Source: JACDAL01 sp963849115
GTDB lineage: Bacteria; Actinomycetota; CADDZG01; WHSQ01
Length of the DNA stretch: 64,000 nt
Direction of reading: 5' to 3'
Assembly: GCA_963849115.1 (NCBI GenBank)
Contig: CAWKGK010000008.1
Location: 186,001-250,000 of the forward strand
The position numbers and the translations under genes were made by a program. The notes beneath the pieces were generated by a model that did no database searches, was not told where the DNA came from, and was given only the letters and a program-made list of their open reading frames with translations. This document shows, in pieces, positions 34,114-43,177 of this stretch; position 1 is the stretch's first letter; each line of letters starts with the position of its first letter.

Positions 34114-35366
34114 GATCTGACCTCCTCACCGTCGAGCCCCGCCGACTGCGCCACGAGCTCGAGCAAGTCGAGGACCTCGATCGGCTCGGTGCGTTTTCCT
34201 CCCTGTTCGGAGAGTGGCCGTTCGGACCAGACACAGGCGCTCACCAGGGCGTCGACCTCCAGCTCGGCGGCGCGCTCGACGCGGCGACGGCTGATCTCTG
34301 CGGTGAGGTCGGGGCGCTCGATGCCGAGACCTGCGCCTGCCCCCGAGCAGTAAGACCACTGAGTCACATGGTCGACGTCCTTGAAGGTGAGGCCGGGGAT
34401 GGCCCTGAGTATCTCGCGCGGAGCCTCGTGGATGCCCTTGCGCTTATTGAGCCTGCACGCATCGTGGTAGGTGACCGTCTTATCGACCGGCCGCGACAGC
34501 TCGAGCTTGCCGTCGCGTACGAGTTCGGCGACGAGTTCGACCATCAGCACGATCTCGAACTCATAGTCGTCCCCGAAGTAGCGCGGGTAGTCCTCGGTGA
34601 AGGAGATGTAGTCGTGGGGGTCGAAGACGATGATGCGTTTGGCTCCAACAGACCTCCAATCGGCGACGTTGTGCTCGGCAAACGAGCGCGCCTTCTCTAC
34701 ATAGCCCATCTCGGCCGCCGGCCCGCCGCAGCACCACTGCTCCTGCATGAGCCCGAACTTCACTCCCGCCGCTTTGAGGATCCTGGCCGCGGCGCGCGGC
34801 GTCGAGGTGCGAAAGAAGGCCCCCTCGCAGTCGCAGAACAACAGTGTCTCGCCACCAATTGGGATGTCGAGACCCTGCGCCCAGTCGGCAACATGCTCTT
34901 GGGAGACTTCCACGTCCCCCATCACCGGCTCGCTTCGGTAGCGATCGGTGAGCTCGACCCAGCGCTTCCACCCTTCCTGCTCGACTCCCGAATCCACCGC
35001 CAGCGCTCTCATCGCGCGTACTACCTCCACGGTGCGCGTCCGAAAACGGTAGAAGTCGCCGGTGAACAGGGTGTTGGGGCAGCGCAGCTCGCAGGCTCCG
35101 CACTGGGTGCAATGTACGTAGTCGCGTGCTACGTCTTCAACCGAGAGATGCCCCTTCTCCATCGCGACGATGTTGGCGTGAAAGGAGGTGGGCGTGTGTG
35201 CCTCGTCACGAGTAACTTGCATGACGGGACACACCTCGCGACAGAATTTATGCCCTGAGCTGTAACAGTTGTAAGCAGCGTCTCGCCACCGCTCGACGAA
35301 CTCTGCGTGAAGGCCGTTTTCTGCGGCCTGCCCGTCGCTCTTGGTCTCACGTTGAGTCACAGACAC
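34110..35366 (-). CDS. Fe-S protein with CCG domains (GlpC/GlcF-like electron-transfer subunit)
   Basis: A 418-residue protein. A ferredoxin-like region binds at least one [4Fe-4S] cluster via CTQCGACELRCPN; an earlier CYSSGHKFCREVCP supplies more cysteines for a second. Two cysteine-rich CCG-type segments follow: DCEGAFFRT with QWCCGGPAAEMG, then YHDACRLNKRKGIHEAP with YCSGAGAGLGIERP. This arrangement is that of GlpC, GlcF and heterodisulfide-reductase-D-like subunits that relay electrons from a flavoprotein. The ATG at 35366 is 60 bases after the LLM oxidoreductase stop. Coupling to the FAD oxidase by ATGA argues for a complex. Confidence 0.87.
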   Translation of the reverse strand: MSVTQRETKSDGQAAENGLHAEFVERWRDAAYNCYSSGHKFCREVCPVMQVTRDEAHTPTSFHANIVAMEKGHLSVEDVARDYVHCTQCGACELRCPNTLFTGDFYRFRTRTVEVVRAMRALAVDSGVEQEGWKRWVELTDRYRSEPVMGDVEVSQEHVADWAQGLDIPIGGETLLFCDCEGAFFRTSTPRAAARILKAAGVKFGLMQEQWCCGGPAAEMGYVEKARSFAEHNVADWRSVGAKRIIVFDPHDYISFTEDYPRYFGDDYEFEIVLMVELVAELVRDGKLELSRPVDKTVTYHDACRLNKRKGIHEAPREILRAIPGLTFKDVDHVTQWSYCSGAGAGLGIERPDLTAEISRRRVERAAELEVDALVSACVWSERPLSEQGGKRTEPIEVLDLLELVAQSAGLDGEEVRS

Positions 35367-35426
35367 CTCGTCTTTCTTCAGGAGGACGCGTCGACGACGG
35401 CCATGTCGATTCCGGACAGCGGATTC

Positions 35427-36479
35427 TTAATTGACGGCGGGAATAACCTCGTCATGGATCAGGCGTAGCTGTCCCTGCACATCGGGGACATTGCTCAGCT
35501 CGGCACCTGAGAAATGCTTCACGAGATAGGGGTCGGTCACTGAGCAGATGATGTGGTTCACGCCCGCGGGGATGATGTTGTTTTTGAGCTTCTCGACGCA
35601 CTCTTCGGGCGTCCCGGCTACCGAGAGCTGATCGCCCAGCTCGGGAGTCGTGAGCTCGAGGGCCTTGGCGACATCTCCTGCACCAAATGCCTCTGAGATG
35701 GGTTTGAGCGATTCGTAGTCGATCCCATGGCGCTCTACCTGGCTCTGCGGCATGGCGGGGATGTAGAACGCGGCCATGATCCGAGCCGCCTCCTTGGCCG
35801 CCTTTGAGTCGGGCCCGCAGGACCATATGAGCCATGCCCCGATGTCGAGATCGTCCGCGTTGCGGCCGGCCTTGGCCGCTCCCGCCTTCACATGTTCGAC
35901 GGCGTAGTCGTAGTTCTCCCGTGAATAGCCGCAGGCGTGGTGCATTCCGTCCGAGACCTCGCCGGCGAACTCGAACGACTTCGGCCCCCCCATGGCTCCG
36001 ACTTTCAGGGGGAGGTGCTCCTGAACGGGACGAGCTGCAGTGAACATGCCCGTGTAGTTGAAGAACTCGCCCTCATAGGTGATCGTGCCTTCGTCCAGGA
36101 AGGTCCGCATGACCTCAAGGCCTTCCCTGAGGCGCGACAGAGGCTTCGAACCCTGCCAAGCAATGTGGTATTGGGCCAGCATGACGAGGTTGCCGAAGCT
36201 GACCACAGCCTCCGCCCGGCCCCCGGTGAGCTCGTCGAGGGTGGCGAGTTGCTGTGCGATCAGCGTCGGCTCTCTCAGGATGACGTGGGTCACGTTGGGG
36301 CCGAGGCGTATGTTCCTGGTCTTGTCCGCGGCGGCCGCGAAAAGCAGCCACATGTCCTTGTGGTATGTCTCGTCAACCGAGTAGCAGGCGTAGAAGCCGA
36401 GGTCGTCCGCCAGCTTGATCATGTCGATGCAATCGTTCACCGGATAGGCCGGGACCTGTACGTAGCTGAATTTCGTCAT
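35427..36479 (-). CDS. LLM-class flavin/F420-dependent oxidoreductase (Mer-like)
   Basis: A 350-residue TIM-barrel protein of the luciferase-like superfamily. Evidence is the opening FSYVQVPAYPVNDCIDMIKLADDLGFYACYSVDE, conserved RNIRLGPNVTHVILREPT, VSFGNLVMLAQYH and PLKVGAMGGPKSFEFAGEVSDG, and the closing GTPEECVEKLKNNI. These features are closest to F420-dependent methylene-tetrahydromethanopterin-reductase-like proteins. F420 use is plausible in an actinobacterium but FMN cannot be excluded. It is the first gene of the unit with the Fe-S protein and FAD oxidase, and may feed or take electrons in the same pathway. Confidence 0.85.
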   Translation of the reverse strand: MTKFSYVQVPAYPVNDCIDMIKLADDLGFYACYSVDETYHKDMWLLFAAAADKTRNIRLGPNVTHVILREPTLIAQQLATLDELTGGRAEAVVSFGNLVMLAQYHIAWQGSKPLSRLREGLEVMRTFLDEGTITYEGEFFNYTGMFTAARPVQEHLPLKVGAMGGPKSFEFAGEVSDGMHHACGYSRENYDYAVEHVKAGAAKAGRNADDLDIGAWLIWSCGPDSKAAKEAARIMAAFYIPAMPQSQVERHGIDYESLKPISEAFGAGDVAKALELTTPELGDQLSVAGTPEECVEKLKNNIIPAGVNHIICSVTDPYLVKHFSGAELSNVPDVQGQLRLIHDEVIPAVN

Positions 36480-36663
36480 GCCACCCCTCCCGCTCGATCG
36501 GTCGCCTCAGGAATACCATCACGGCAGCCCCCCCAGCAAGTGAAGGGGGGCCGTTCCGCGTGTTCTAAGGAGATTCAGCCACTCCCGGGTGAGTGGATCT
36601 CCTGAGAACGAAAGCCGACCATGCCCAAAGTAGCCTTTGTTCACGGAGCCGTCGGAAGGGGAG

Positions 36664-38265
36664 ATGGTGGGCGCTCGAGAGGCACAAGAGCAGTTGCGGA
36701 TCTGCGTGTCGTTTTCGGGCGGAGCGTCGCTTGGGGCCTATGAGGCGGGCGCCTTTGCTGCTCTCCTGACCGGCGTGCGCCGGCTGCAAAGAGATCGACC
36801 AGGCGCCGTTGTCGTGGATGCGGTGGGTGGCGCCTCGGCCGGCTCACTGGTGGCGTTGCTGGGGGCTTATGCCCAGCTCGAAGGGCTCGATCCCCTCGAC
36901 TTTCTGTACGAGGGATGGGTCGAGCGAGTCAACCTCGACCTGATGAAGCGCAAGGCCGGCGAGGGCCTGCTTTCCTTCGATCGGCTGCGAGAGGACATCA
37001 TCGACTTCCTGTGCAGCAACGACCGGTACTCGGACGAGGGCCAATCTTCGCCGCTGGGTCTTCACGTTGCGCTAACCGGCTTGCAGGGCCTCACCTATGA
37101 GGTGCGCTCGCGGGGTGGAACGACCTCCTTTTCGGCCGTCACATACTCGGACTGGGGCAGGTTCATGCTCAAGCCCGGAGGCGGCCCCCGCCAGATCCTC
37201 GAGTCGGAGGGAACCGCTCCCCTCGATTGCGTGCTCGCGTCCGCCTCCCATCCCGGCGCCTTTCGGCCGACGTTGTTGGATCGCAGCGCCGACAAGAGCG
37301 TCTATGCCTCCTTGGGGATCGACAACTTCCCTCCGTCGCAGCAACTCTGGTACACGGATGGTGGCCTCGGACAATCGAACCCTCTCGGACGCCTCCTCTC
37401 TACGGCCCGCTGGATCGACGAGCAGACCGGGGACAATGGCCCTTACAAGCGGACGCTGGTCTTGATCGATCCTCGCTCGGAGGATCCCTCGGGAGCTCTC
37501 TCGTGGGGGGATCCCGAGAACTCTCCGAAGTGGCTGCACGGTCTCAGCAGGGCACTCGAGATCGTCCCGGCGCAGGTCGTCTACGACGACGCTCTGCGAC
37601 TGGAGAAGGCAAATGCCCGCGTCGCATGGGCGCAGGCGCTTACCGACTCTCTGGCCCCCCAACTCTCCGGCGCCGCCACCACGGCCTTGCGGGACTTCCT
37701 CCATGAGGTCGACGCGGACAAGGCCGGATCGCCGAAGCAGAGGGTGCATACGAGTTCAGACGGCGCGGAAACGGCCTCGGCTCGAGAGCTCCTGATCAAG
37801 GCGATAGAGGCGGTCTCAGGACTCGGGGCGAAAGAGATCGTCGACCTGAACGTGATCACTCCGCGCCAGCTCGCCCAGGATGACGAGGAAGAGGTGCCGC
37901 GTCTCTTGGCCGGCGAGTTCTTCGGTGACTTCGGAGGCTTCTTGCAGCGCGACATTAGACGCAGCGACTTTCTCCTCGGCTATGCGTCGATCGACGCGTG
38001 GCTTCCCGAGGGCCTGGCTGACTCGGGCTATGACCCCGATGCCCTCGAGCTGATGTCCGCTGAGGTCACCGCTAGGAGTCCCGGGGAGTGGCGCGAGGCA
38101 AACATGGGGGCCGCAAGCCCGTCGTCGTTACCCTGGCTTGCCAGGCTGAGGCTGGGGCGGTTGCTTGTGGATGCCGCACGAGCGGTGGCCGCCAACGTCG
38201 TCGATCTGACGGAGATGAGAGAGAAGCTAGGCGAGAGGGCACCGCTCCTGCGTAGCCGCCGGTGA
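36664..38265 (+). CDS. Patatin-like phospholipase family protein
   Basis: About 533 residues with the complete patatin catalytic set near the N-terminus: the oxyanion-hole loop FSGGASLGAYEAG, the nucleophile elbow GGASAGSLVAL, and the aspartate in YTDGGLGQSNP. The C-terminal 250 residues are mostly helical and not recognised. No signal peptide, so a cytoplasmic or peripheral lipid acyl hydrolase is likely. A GGAAGGGGAG tract lies directly before ATG 36664 and GTG 36667. TTG at 36637 would add nine residues but has no ribosome site. It is divergent from the LLM gene; a GC-rich imperfect hairpin (36522-36553) lies between. Confidence 0.85.
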   Translation: MVGAREAQEQLRICVSFSGGASLGAYEAGAFAALLTGVRRLQRDRPGAVVVDAVGGASAGSLVALLGAYAQLEGLDPLDFLYEGWVERVNLDLMKRKAGEGLLSFDRLREDIIDFLCSNDRYSDEGQSSPLGLHVALTGLQGLTYEVRSRGGTTSFSAVTYSDWGRFMLKPGGGPRQILESEGTAPLDCVLASASHPGAFRPTLLDRSADKSVYASLGIDNFPPSQQLWYTDGGLGQSNPLGRLLSTARWIDEQTGDNGPYKRTLVLIDPRSEDPSGALSWGDPENSPKWLHGLSRALEIVPAQVVYDDALRLEKANARVAWAQALTDSLAPQLSGAATTALRDFLHEVDADKAGSPKQRVHTSSDGAETASARELLIKAIEAVSGLGAKEIVDLNVITPRQLAQDDEEEVPRLLAGEFFGDFGGFLQRDIRRSDFLLGYASIDAWLPEGLADSGYDPDALELMSAEVTARSPGEWREANMGAASPSSLPWLARLRLGRLLVDAARAVAANVVDLTEMREKLGERAPLLRSRR

Positions 38266-38272
38266 TGGCGGC

Positions 38273-38710
38273 TCAAGTGTCGGCGCGGGCTCTCGGCTCA
38301 TAGCGGCCGAGCCAGCGCCCCGCTACTACCGACATCCCTCCTCCTTCGACGTCGAAGCCGAGACTTCGGTAAAAGGCCTCGTGCTTTTCGGTGAACAGAC
38401 CCACATGGTGGCCGGGCACGGTTTCGAGGAGCATCCCGACCATCGTGGTTCCGATTCCCCGGCGCCGGTGCCTTGACAGCGTCCATACGTCGATCAAGTA
38501 GGCGTTGCAGACTCCATCGGCGAGCAAGCGCGCGGTGCCGACCACGCGCTCGCCCGCCCATGCGATCGCGACGGCTTGACTGTTGGCGAACGAGGTCTCG
38601 AGCTCGTCTGGAGTGCGTAGATTGTCGAAGTCATCGGCCGTCAGATCTTCTTTGACGCGCGCCCAGTCAACGCTCTCGATGTTCGCGGCGTAGCGAATCT
38701 CCGGAGCCAT
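38273..38710 (-). CDS. GNAT-family N-acetyltransferase
   Basis: A 145-residue acetyltransferase with the acetyl-CoA-binding motif HRRRGIGTTMVGMLL. The preceding strand is CNAYLIDVWTLSRH, and the C-terminal AFYRSLGFDVEGGGMSVV is typical of the fold. I chose ATG at 38710 because it overlaps the stop of the ABC permease (TAATG) and the homologous region starts there; the frame is open 120 bases further. It is thus translationally coupled to the two ABC genes. A drug or metabolite acetyltransferase beside an ABC-2 exporter is suggestive of self-protection, but this is inference. Confidence 0.82.
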   Translation of the reverse strand: MAPEIRYAANIESVDWARVKEDLTADDFDNLRTPDELETSFANSQAVAIAWAGERVVGTARLLADGVCNAYLIDVWTLSRHRRRGIGTTMVGMLLETVPGHHVGLFTEKHEAFYRSLGFDVEGGGMSVVAGRWLGRYEPRARADT

Positions 38711-39543
38711 TAGCCCGAGCGCTTCAGTTTCCCGTGCTGCTTGGCGTAGAGTTCGCCCCGCCTGAACACGGCCAAGCCCAGAGGGATCGACACCACTCCG
38801 ATCACGATCAGCGGCCATAGTTGGGCCCACAGATCACCGACCCGTGCTCCTTCGAGGATCGCATCGCGGATTCCTTCGAGTGCGTAGGTTGCGGGTGAGA
38901 TCGTGGCGAGCCATTGCATGGGCTCGGGCAGGACGTCGACGCTGTAGTACACGCCGGACACGACCAGGAGCATGCCCTGGGCGATAAACCCGAGTTGGGT
39001 TCCTTTCTCCGGTGAGATGAGCGGCAGGACTGCCGTCATCATTCCGATGCCAATGAATGAGACAGAAGCGATTCCAAGGACCACGAGCGCGGCGACGAAG
39101 TTTGCTTGCGGCATCTCAAGGTCGAAGAAGAACGCGATCGCCCCGAACAGAAGCCCGGCGCGTGCGACACCGTAGACCACCGCGAAGATGCCCATTCCGA
39201 ACAAGTGCACCGAGCGCGACAAGGGCGCCATGAATGTGTACTCGATCGTTCCCTCCCAACGCTCCCATGCCACCGTCTCGGTGAGGATCTCGAAGATGAT
39301 CCCGAGGTAGGCCCAGATCACGGCGCCTATCAACAGCACTGTGGTCTGGCGGTTGACGTCGAGGCTCCCACCGGAGGCTTCGACGCCCTCGGCGATGAAC
39401 ACGATCGTGAGCGTGTTCGCCACGGTCCACACGAAGAACGCCGCCTCCCATAGCGCGTAGCGCTTGACGAGATAGGCGTTTCTCTCCACAATTCCTGCAA
39501 GTCCGATTAACTCGGCGCGCACCGTTGTAGCTGAGCCTGGCAT
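38710..39543 (-). CDS. ABC-2 type transporter, permease subunit
   Basis: About 277 residues with six predicted helices: FVWTVANTLTIVFIAEGVEA, TVLLIGAVIWAYLGIIFEIL, and the ABC-2 region PEKGTQLGFIAQGMLLVVSGVYYSVDVLP. I chose ATG at 39543, which shares a base with the ATPase stop (TAATG) and has GGAGGG upstream. An ATG at 39555 is the alternative. The WERWEGTIEYTFMAPLSR stretch is typical of DrrB/NodJ-like permeases that export drugs, lipids or oligosaccharides. It forms an exporter with the upstream ATPase. Confidence 0.88.
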   Translation of the reverse strand: MPGSATTVRAELIGLAGIVERNAYLVKRYALWEAAFFVWTVANTLTIVFIAEGVEASGGSLDVNRQTTVLLIGAVIWAYLGIIFEILTETVAWERWEGTIEYTFMAPLSRSVHLFGMGIFAVVYGVARAGLLFGAIAFFFDLEMPQANFVAALVVLGIASVSFIGIGMMTAVLPLISPEKGTQLGFIAQGMLLVVSGVYYSVDVLPEPMQWLATISPATYALEGIRDAILEGARVGDLWAQLWPLIVIGVVSIPLGLAVFRRGELYAKQHGKLKRSG

Positions 39544-40403
39544 TATTCCCTCCAATCCTCGTCGTCTTCGAGCTCGAAGCTGCGACCGGTCGCGCTGAAG
39601 AAAGCCTCTTCGAGACTCGACGCGTGGTAGCGCTTCTTGAGATCGGGGGCAGGCTCCAGGGCCAAGAGCTCGCCCCGGTGCAGGATGCCGACGCGATCGG
39701 CGAGTGCCTCAGCCTCGGCGAGGTCGTGAGTGCACAGCAGAATGGTCGCGTCGTGCGCCGCTCTCATCTCCCGAATAAATTTCTGCACCTCGAGCTTGGA
39801 TCGAGGGTCCAGGCCCGTTGTCGGCTCGTCCAACAGCAACAGCACGGGCGAAGTCAGCAGCGCGCGCGCCAACGAGACCTTCTGCTGCATGCCGCGCGAC
39901 AGGTTCTCCATCGACTCGTTGCGTCGCTCCGCTGGAAATCCGACTCGCTCGAGGATCATGGGTATCTGGACGCGGGTTTCAGACGCCGGGATGCCGTAGA
40001 AGCGAGCCGCATAGCTGAGATTCTCGACCGAGGACATCTTCTTGAAGAAAGACGCTTCAACTGACACGCGGTTGACCAGCCTGCGAACCTGGCGCGGCTC
40101 AGAGAACACGTCGTACCCGAACACCCGAACGCTGCCGCCGTCACCCAGAAGCAAGGTGGACAGCAGGCGGACGAGCGTCGACTTGCCGGAGCCGTTCTGG
40201 CCCAGGATCGCTACACATTCGCCACGCTCGATCCGCAGTGAGATGTCGATCAGCGCCGGCACGCGGTGCTTGCGGGGGTGCCCGCGCCGGCGGTCTCGGC
40301 GCACGAACTCCTTGCGCAGATTCACGACCTCGACCGCGGGCGCGCCGATATTCACTTCGGAAACGGACGTGGCGAGAGACGTGATTGTGGCGGAACGGGA
40401 CAT
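39543..40403 (-). CDS. ABC-2 type transporter, ATP-binding subunit
   Basis: A 286-residue ATPase: Walker A ILGQNGSGKSTLVRLL, signature NLSRGMQQKVSLARALL, Walker B VLLLLDEPTTGLDPRS, and switch histidine in LLCTHDLAEAEALADR. It resembles DrrA/CcmA-like subunits of ABC-2 exporters. The C-terminal 30 residues are acidic (SFELEDDEDWRE). The ATG at 40403 follows a weak GGAGTAG site. It is the first gene of the three-gene unit with the permease and GNAT enzyme. Confidence 0.92.
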   Translation of the reverse strand: MSRSATITSLATSVSEVNIGAPAVEVVNLRKEFVRRDRRRGHPRKHRVPALIDISLRIERGECVAILGQNGSGKSTLVRLLSTLLLGDGGSVRVFGYDVFSEPRQVRRLVNRVSVEASFFKKMSSVENLSYAARFYGIPASETRVQIPMILERVGFPAERRNESMENLSRGMQQKVSLARALLTSPVLLLLDEPTTGLDPRSKLEVQKFIREMRAAHDATILLCTHDLAEAEALADRVGILHRGELLALEPAPDLKKRYHASSLEEAFFSATGRSFELEDDEDWRE

Positions 40404-40790
40404 CTGCTACTCCTTCGGGGTCGCTAGGAGAAACGGGGGTCGCTCAGAAAAGGGGTGCGCGTTTACCAGCCGCGCCGGTGGGGCGCGGGGCGCAGGGGCG
40501 ACAAGTCAGGCGAGGAGTAACATCAGGCTCAGCATACTCCATCTCCGGGCCGATGCGAGCGTTCTGAAACCGGCTGCTGCACCTGTATACGGAGATGTTC
40601 CGGCTCGCCTTCAAGGCCGCCCTTAGCCGAGGCGGGAGGAGTGAGTACCTGCCCCCCTCCCCTGACTAGTGCCAACAAACTCCTGGCCCCGCAACAGCCA
40701 GTTGAGAAGGTTCTGGCTTGCACGTTCATCGGGGCAGGTGTTTACTAACTTGGCTGGGGGTTGTGGATGGAAGAAAGGGAACGACACCCA
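40404..40790. other. 387-bp divergent intergenic region, no gene seen
   Basis: This gap separates the ABC exporter unit (minus) from the PhoX-like gene (plus). No frame has a believable start and product. It includes a C-run facing G-rich sequence (40632-40665: GGCGGGAGGAG then CCCCCCTCCCC) that could fold weakly. Both promoters must lie here but I cannot place them with confidence. Confidence 0.4.
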
Positions 40791-42342
40791 ATGATCCGAC
40801 CCTCTCGTTTCTTCTGCGCTTCTTCGCTGGTGCTCGTTGCGCTATTGACGCCTGCGGCCGCTGCCGCTCAAACCATTGTCAAGCCCTACCTCAGGGCCGT
40901 CGGATCGTATTACGAGGTCACTCCGCTTGTTGAGCGTCGGCGATCGACTCCCGCTCACTGGGGACGCGGTCCAGCAATATCAGATGGTGGGGACACCGGA
41001 TGGCTTGGGCGCTCACGCCAACGACGACGGCACGGTGACGCTCTTGATGAGCCACGAGCTCGCCGCCGACCGGCTCACCGAGCCAATAGTTGGGGCACCC
41101 TTGAATAGAGGGTCGATAGTGTCCCAGTTCGTCCTGTCTCCGGAGGGCCAAGTGCTCTCGGGCAAGCACGCCTTCGGCACGGTGTTCAGCCAGAACCTCC
41201 CGGTTGGCCCCACCGCCCGAACAGACAACTCGACTCCCGCCTTTGGTCGTTTTTGCTCCTCGACCTTGGCGGGTCCGGACGAAGGATTTGACCGCTACAT
41301 CTACTTCGCCAACGAGGAGGCCGACAGCGGGATCGTGCGGGGGATCCCCAGCACGTTCGATGGACGCGGCGGCCTCACAGTGGCGATCTTCAACGGCGAA
41401 GCTCACACCCTTCCCAAACTTGGGCGCTTCGCCAAAGAGAACAGCGTGGTTATGTCGGGTACCGGACGGCGCACGGTCATCCTCTCGCTCGAGGACGGCC
41501 CGTCGGTGGCGGACTCACAGCTCTATATGTACGTGGGCGCCAAGGACACTTCTGCCGGCGCTTCAGTCCTGCGCCGCAACGGGCTGGACAACGGTCGGCT
41601 CTACGTGCTGGCCTCGGCGGCGTCGGAGTCCAACAACGAGCTCAGTTTTCAGGAGGGGACCGTCCGGGCAGAATGGCGGGCGATTCCCAACGCCGACAAT
41701 ATGAGCGACACCCAGCTCGAACTCGCTGCCGATCTCGCCGGCGCCTTCGGGTTCGTCCGGATCGAGGACGGAGCCTTCTCCCCCACCAGGCCCAATGAGT
41801 TCTTCTTCGCCACCACGGGAGGAAACCTTATCGACGGGAACGGCTTGGGGCGCCTCTATTCTCTGCGGCTCAACCGTCGTGACCCTCTGGGCGGGGCACG
41901 TTTGCACGTCGTCTATAACGCCGATCAAGTGATCGCACAAGGCGGGGACATCGCGATCAGCCCCGACAACATCGAGGTGGATGGGCGGCATCTCATGGTT
42001 CAGGAGGGCGGAACCGGGAGAGCCGAACCGGTGCTCGCTCTCAAGCAGAGGGAACTCAGCGTGTGGCGCTTCGACATGACAGCCCCGAAGTTCGTAGATC
42101 GAATCGATGCCGCGTCAGCGACGCGCGTCGCCGAGGTCGCCCCCCCGGGCCGCGACGGCGTGGCTGTGTCCGTGGGAAAGTGGGAATCGAGTGGGGTGCT
42201 TGATGCAGGAGGGCTGTTCGGGCCCGATAGCTGGCTGCTCGATGTTCAGGCGCACGCTCCCACCACGGCGCCGTCGCCGAATACCTTCGAGGACGGGCAG
42301 CTGTTACTTCTGCGAGGCGCCGCTCCCCCCAGCGGGGGGTAG
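40791..42342 (+). pseudogene. PhoX-like (DUF839) secreted protein interrupted by one extra base
   Basis: ATG 40791 opens a clear signal peptide (FCASSLVLVALLTPAAAAAQ), leading to VGSYYEVTPL. The remaining protein continues in another frame from LLSVGDRLPLTGDAV through MVGTPDGLGAHANDDGTVTL and onward to residue ~517. Removing one base at about 40926-40931 (CTTGTTG) restores one reading frame; the span is 3n+1. DUF839/PhoX-type proteins are Ca/Fe-dependent phosphatases or beta-propeller relatives, and VTLLMSHEL is the family hallmark. All other parts look intact, so an assembly error is as likely as a true mutation. A ribosome site (AAGAAAGGGA) precedes the ATG. Confidence 0.78.
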
Positions 42343-42344
42343 CG

Positions 42345-42405
42345 AAACGCGCGTTACGTGCGTCTGGCTACCGATCCGGTAGCGGGAAGCGCGTTACGCG
42401 CGTTT
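42345..42405. terminator. Nested hairpin between converging genes
   Basis: Outer arms AAACGCGCG (42345-42353) and CGCGCGTTT (42397-42405) pair perfectly, and an inner stem GCTACCG/CGGTAGC (42367-42373, 42377-42383) closes on a three-base loop. The motif GCGCGTTACG also occurs twice as a direct repeat. The structure lies between the converging PhoX-like and Nfu-type genes, so a bidirectional terminator is the likeliest role. Confidence 0.5.
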
Positions 42406-42446
42406 GAGGACACGAAACGGTCGGGCTTGGCCCGAACCCGCGCAGG

Positions 42447-43116
42447 CTATTTCTTGGAGGACTCGAAGTAGGGGTTGGTCCCCGACGCGTGGTCGGTGAC
42501 GTCGACCACATCGGTGATCTCCGGAACCGCCTCTTTGATCGCCACCTCGATGCCCTGGCTGAGCGTGACCGTTGCCATTCCGCAGCCCTGGCAACCTCCG
42601 CCCAGGCGCAGGTAAGCACGGCTTCCGTCCACCGACACGAGATCGGCCCGGCCCCCGTGCGCCGCGATCATGGGGTTGATTTGCTCCTGGAGCACCTGGT
42701 GCACTCGCTGTGCGACTTCGCTCGAGAGGTCGCCGGTAGGCCCGGACGGTCCCGCCGGAGCTCCCATGGAGGGCGCTTTTCCGATGTTCAACAAGGGCTG
42801 AGGGCGGTTCGGGTTGTCGATCACCCAACCCTCTCCCTGAGGGACCGCTCCCGTAGTCGATCGAGGCACCGCGCAACTTGTCTACGCTGTCGGCCACGAT
42901 CACTACCGAGAGGTCGTCGTGGTGCTGCACGAGATCTTCCGAGGTGGCGTATTCGAGAGGGTGGAGATAGAGCTCGTAGGTGTACTCGGGCCCGTTATTC
43001 CCGGTGACCTCGACCCACAGTGCGTACGACTCGGCCCCCTCCTGTCCGGAGCGGGCCGCAATCACCATGTCGCGTGCGACATCGGAGACGGACACCACGT
43101 TCTCAACGACGCTCAT
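42447..43116 (-). pseudogene. NfuA-type Fe-S scaffold protein interrupted by one extra base
   Basis: From ATG 43116 the first frame encodes an A-type (HesB/IscA-like) domain without the usual cysteines (AESYALWVEVTGNNGPEYTY, then VDKLRGASIDYG). The second frame continues with GEGWVIDNPNRPQP and a NifU-type C-terminal domain whose CxxC cluster site is GGGCQGCGMATVTL. Reading GGTCCCTCAGGG near 42837-42846 one base shorter joins them into the standard two-domain NfuA layout (about 222 residues); the span is 3n+1. NfuA delivers Fe-S clusters to apoproteins. Loss of this gene would be surprising, so a sequencing error is the better explanation. Confidence 0.8.
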
Positions 43117-43177
43117 GAGGCAATCATAGGCGCACGGCCCGGGTTCTCTTGAACGGTCATGACGCGATCATAGGCGC

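Noticed and set aside
36522..36553. GC-rich hairpin between the LLM and patatin genes as a terminator
   Set aside because: The genes diverge, so no transcript needs to end there, and pairing is imperfect with a three-base bulge.
42830..42850. Programmed +1 frameshift in the Nfu-type gene as a firm call
   Set aside because: The slip site is plausible, but two other genes have similar one-base insertions, so read or assembly error is the simpler explanation. It is kept only as an alternative.
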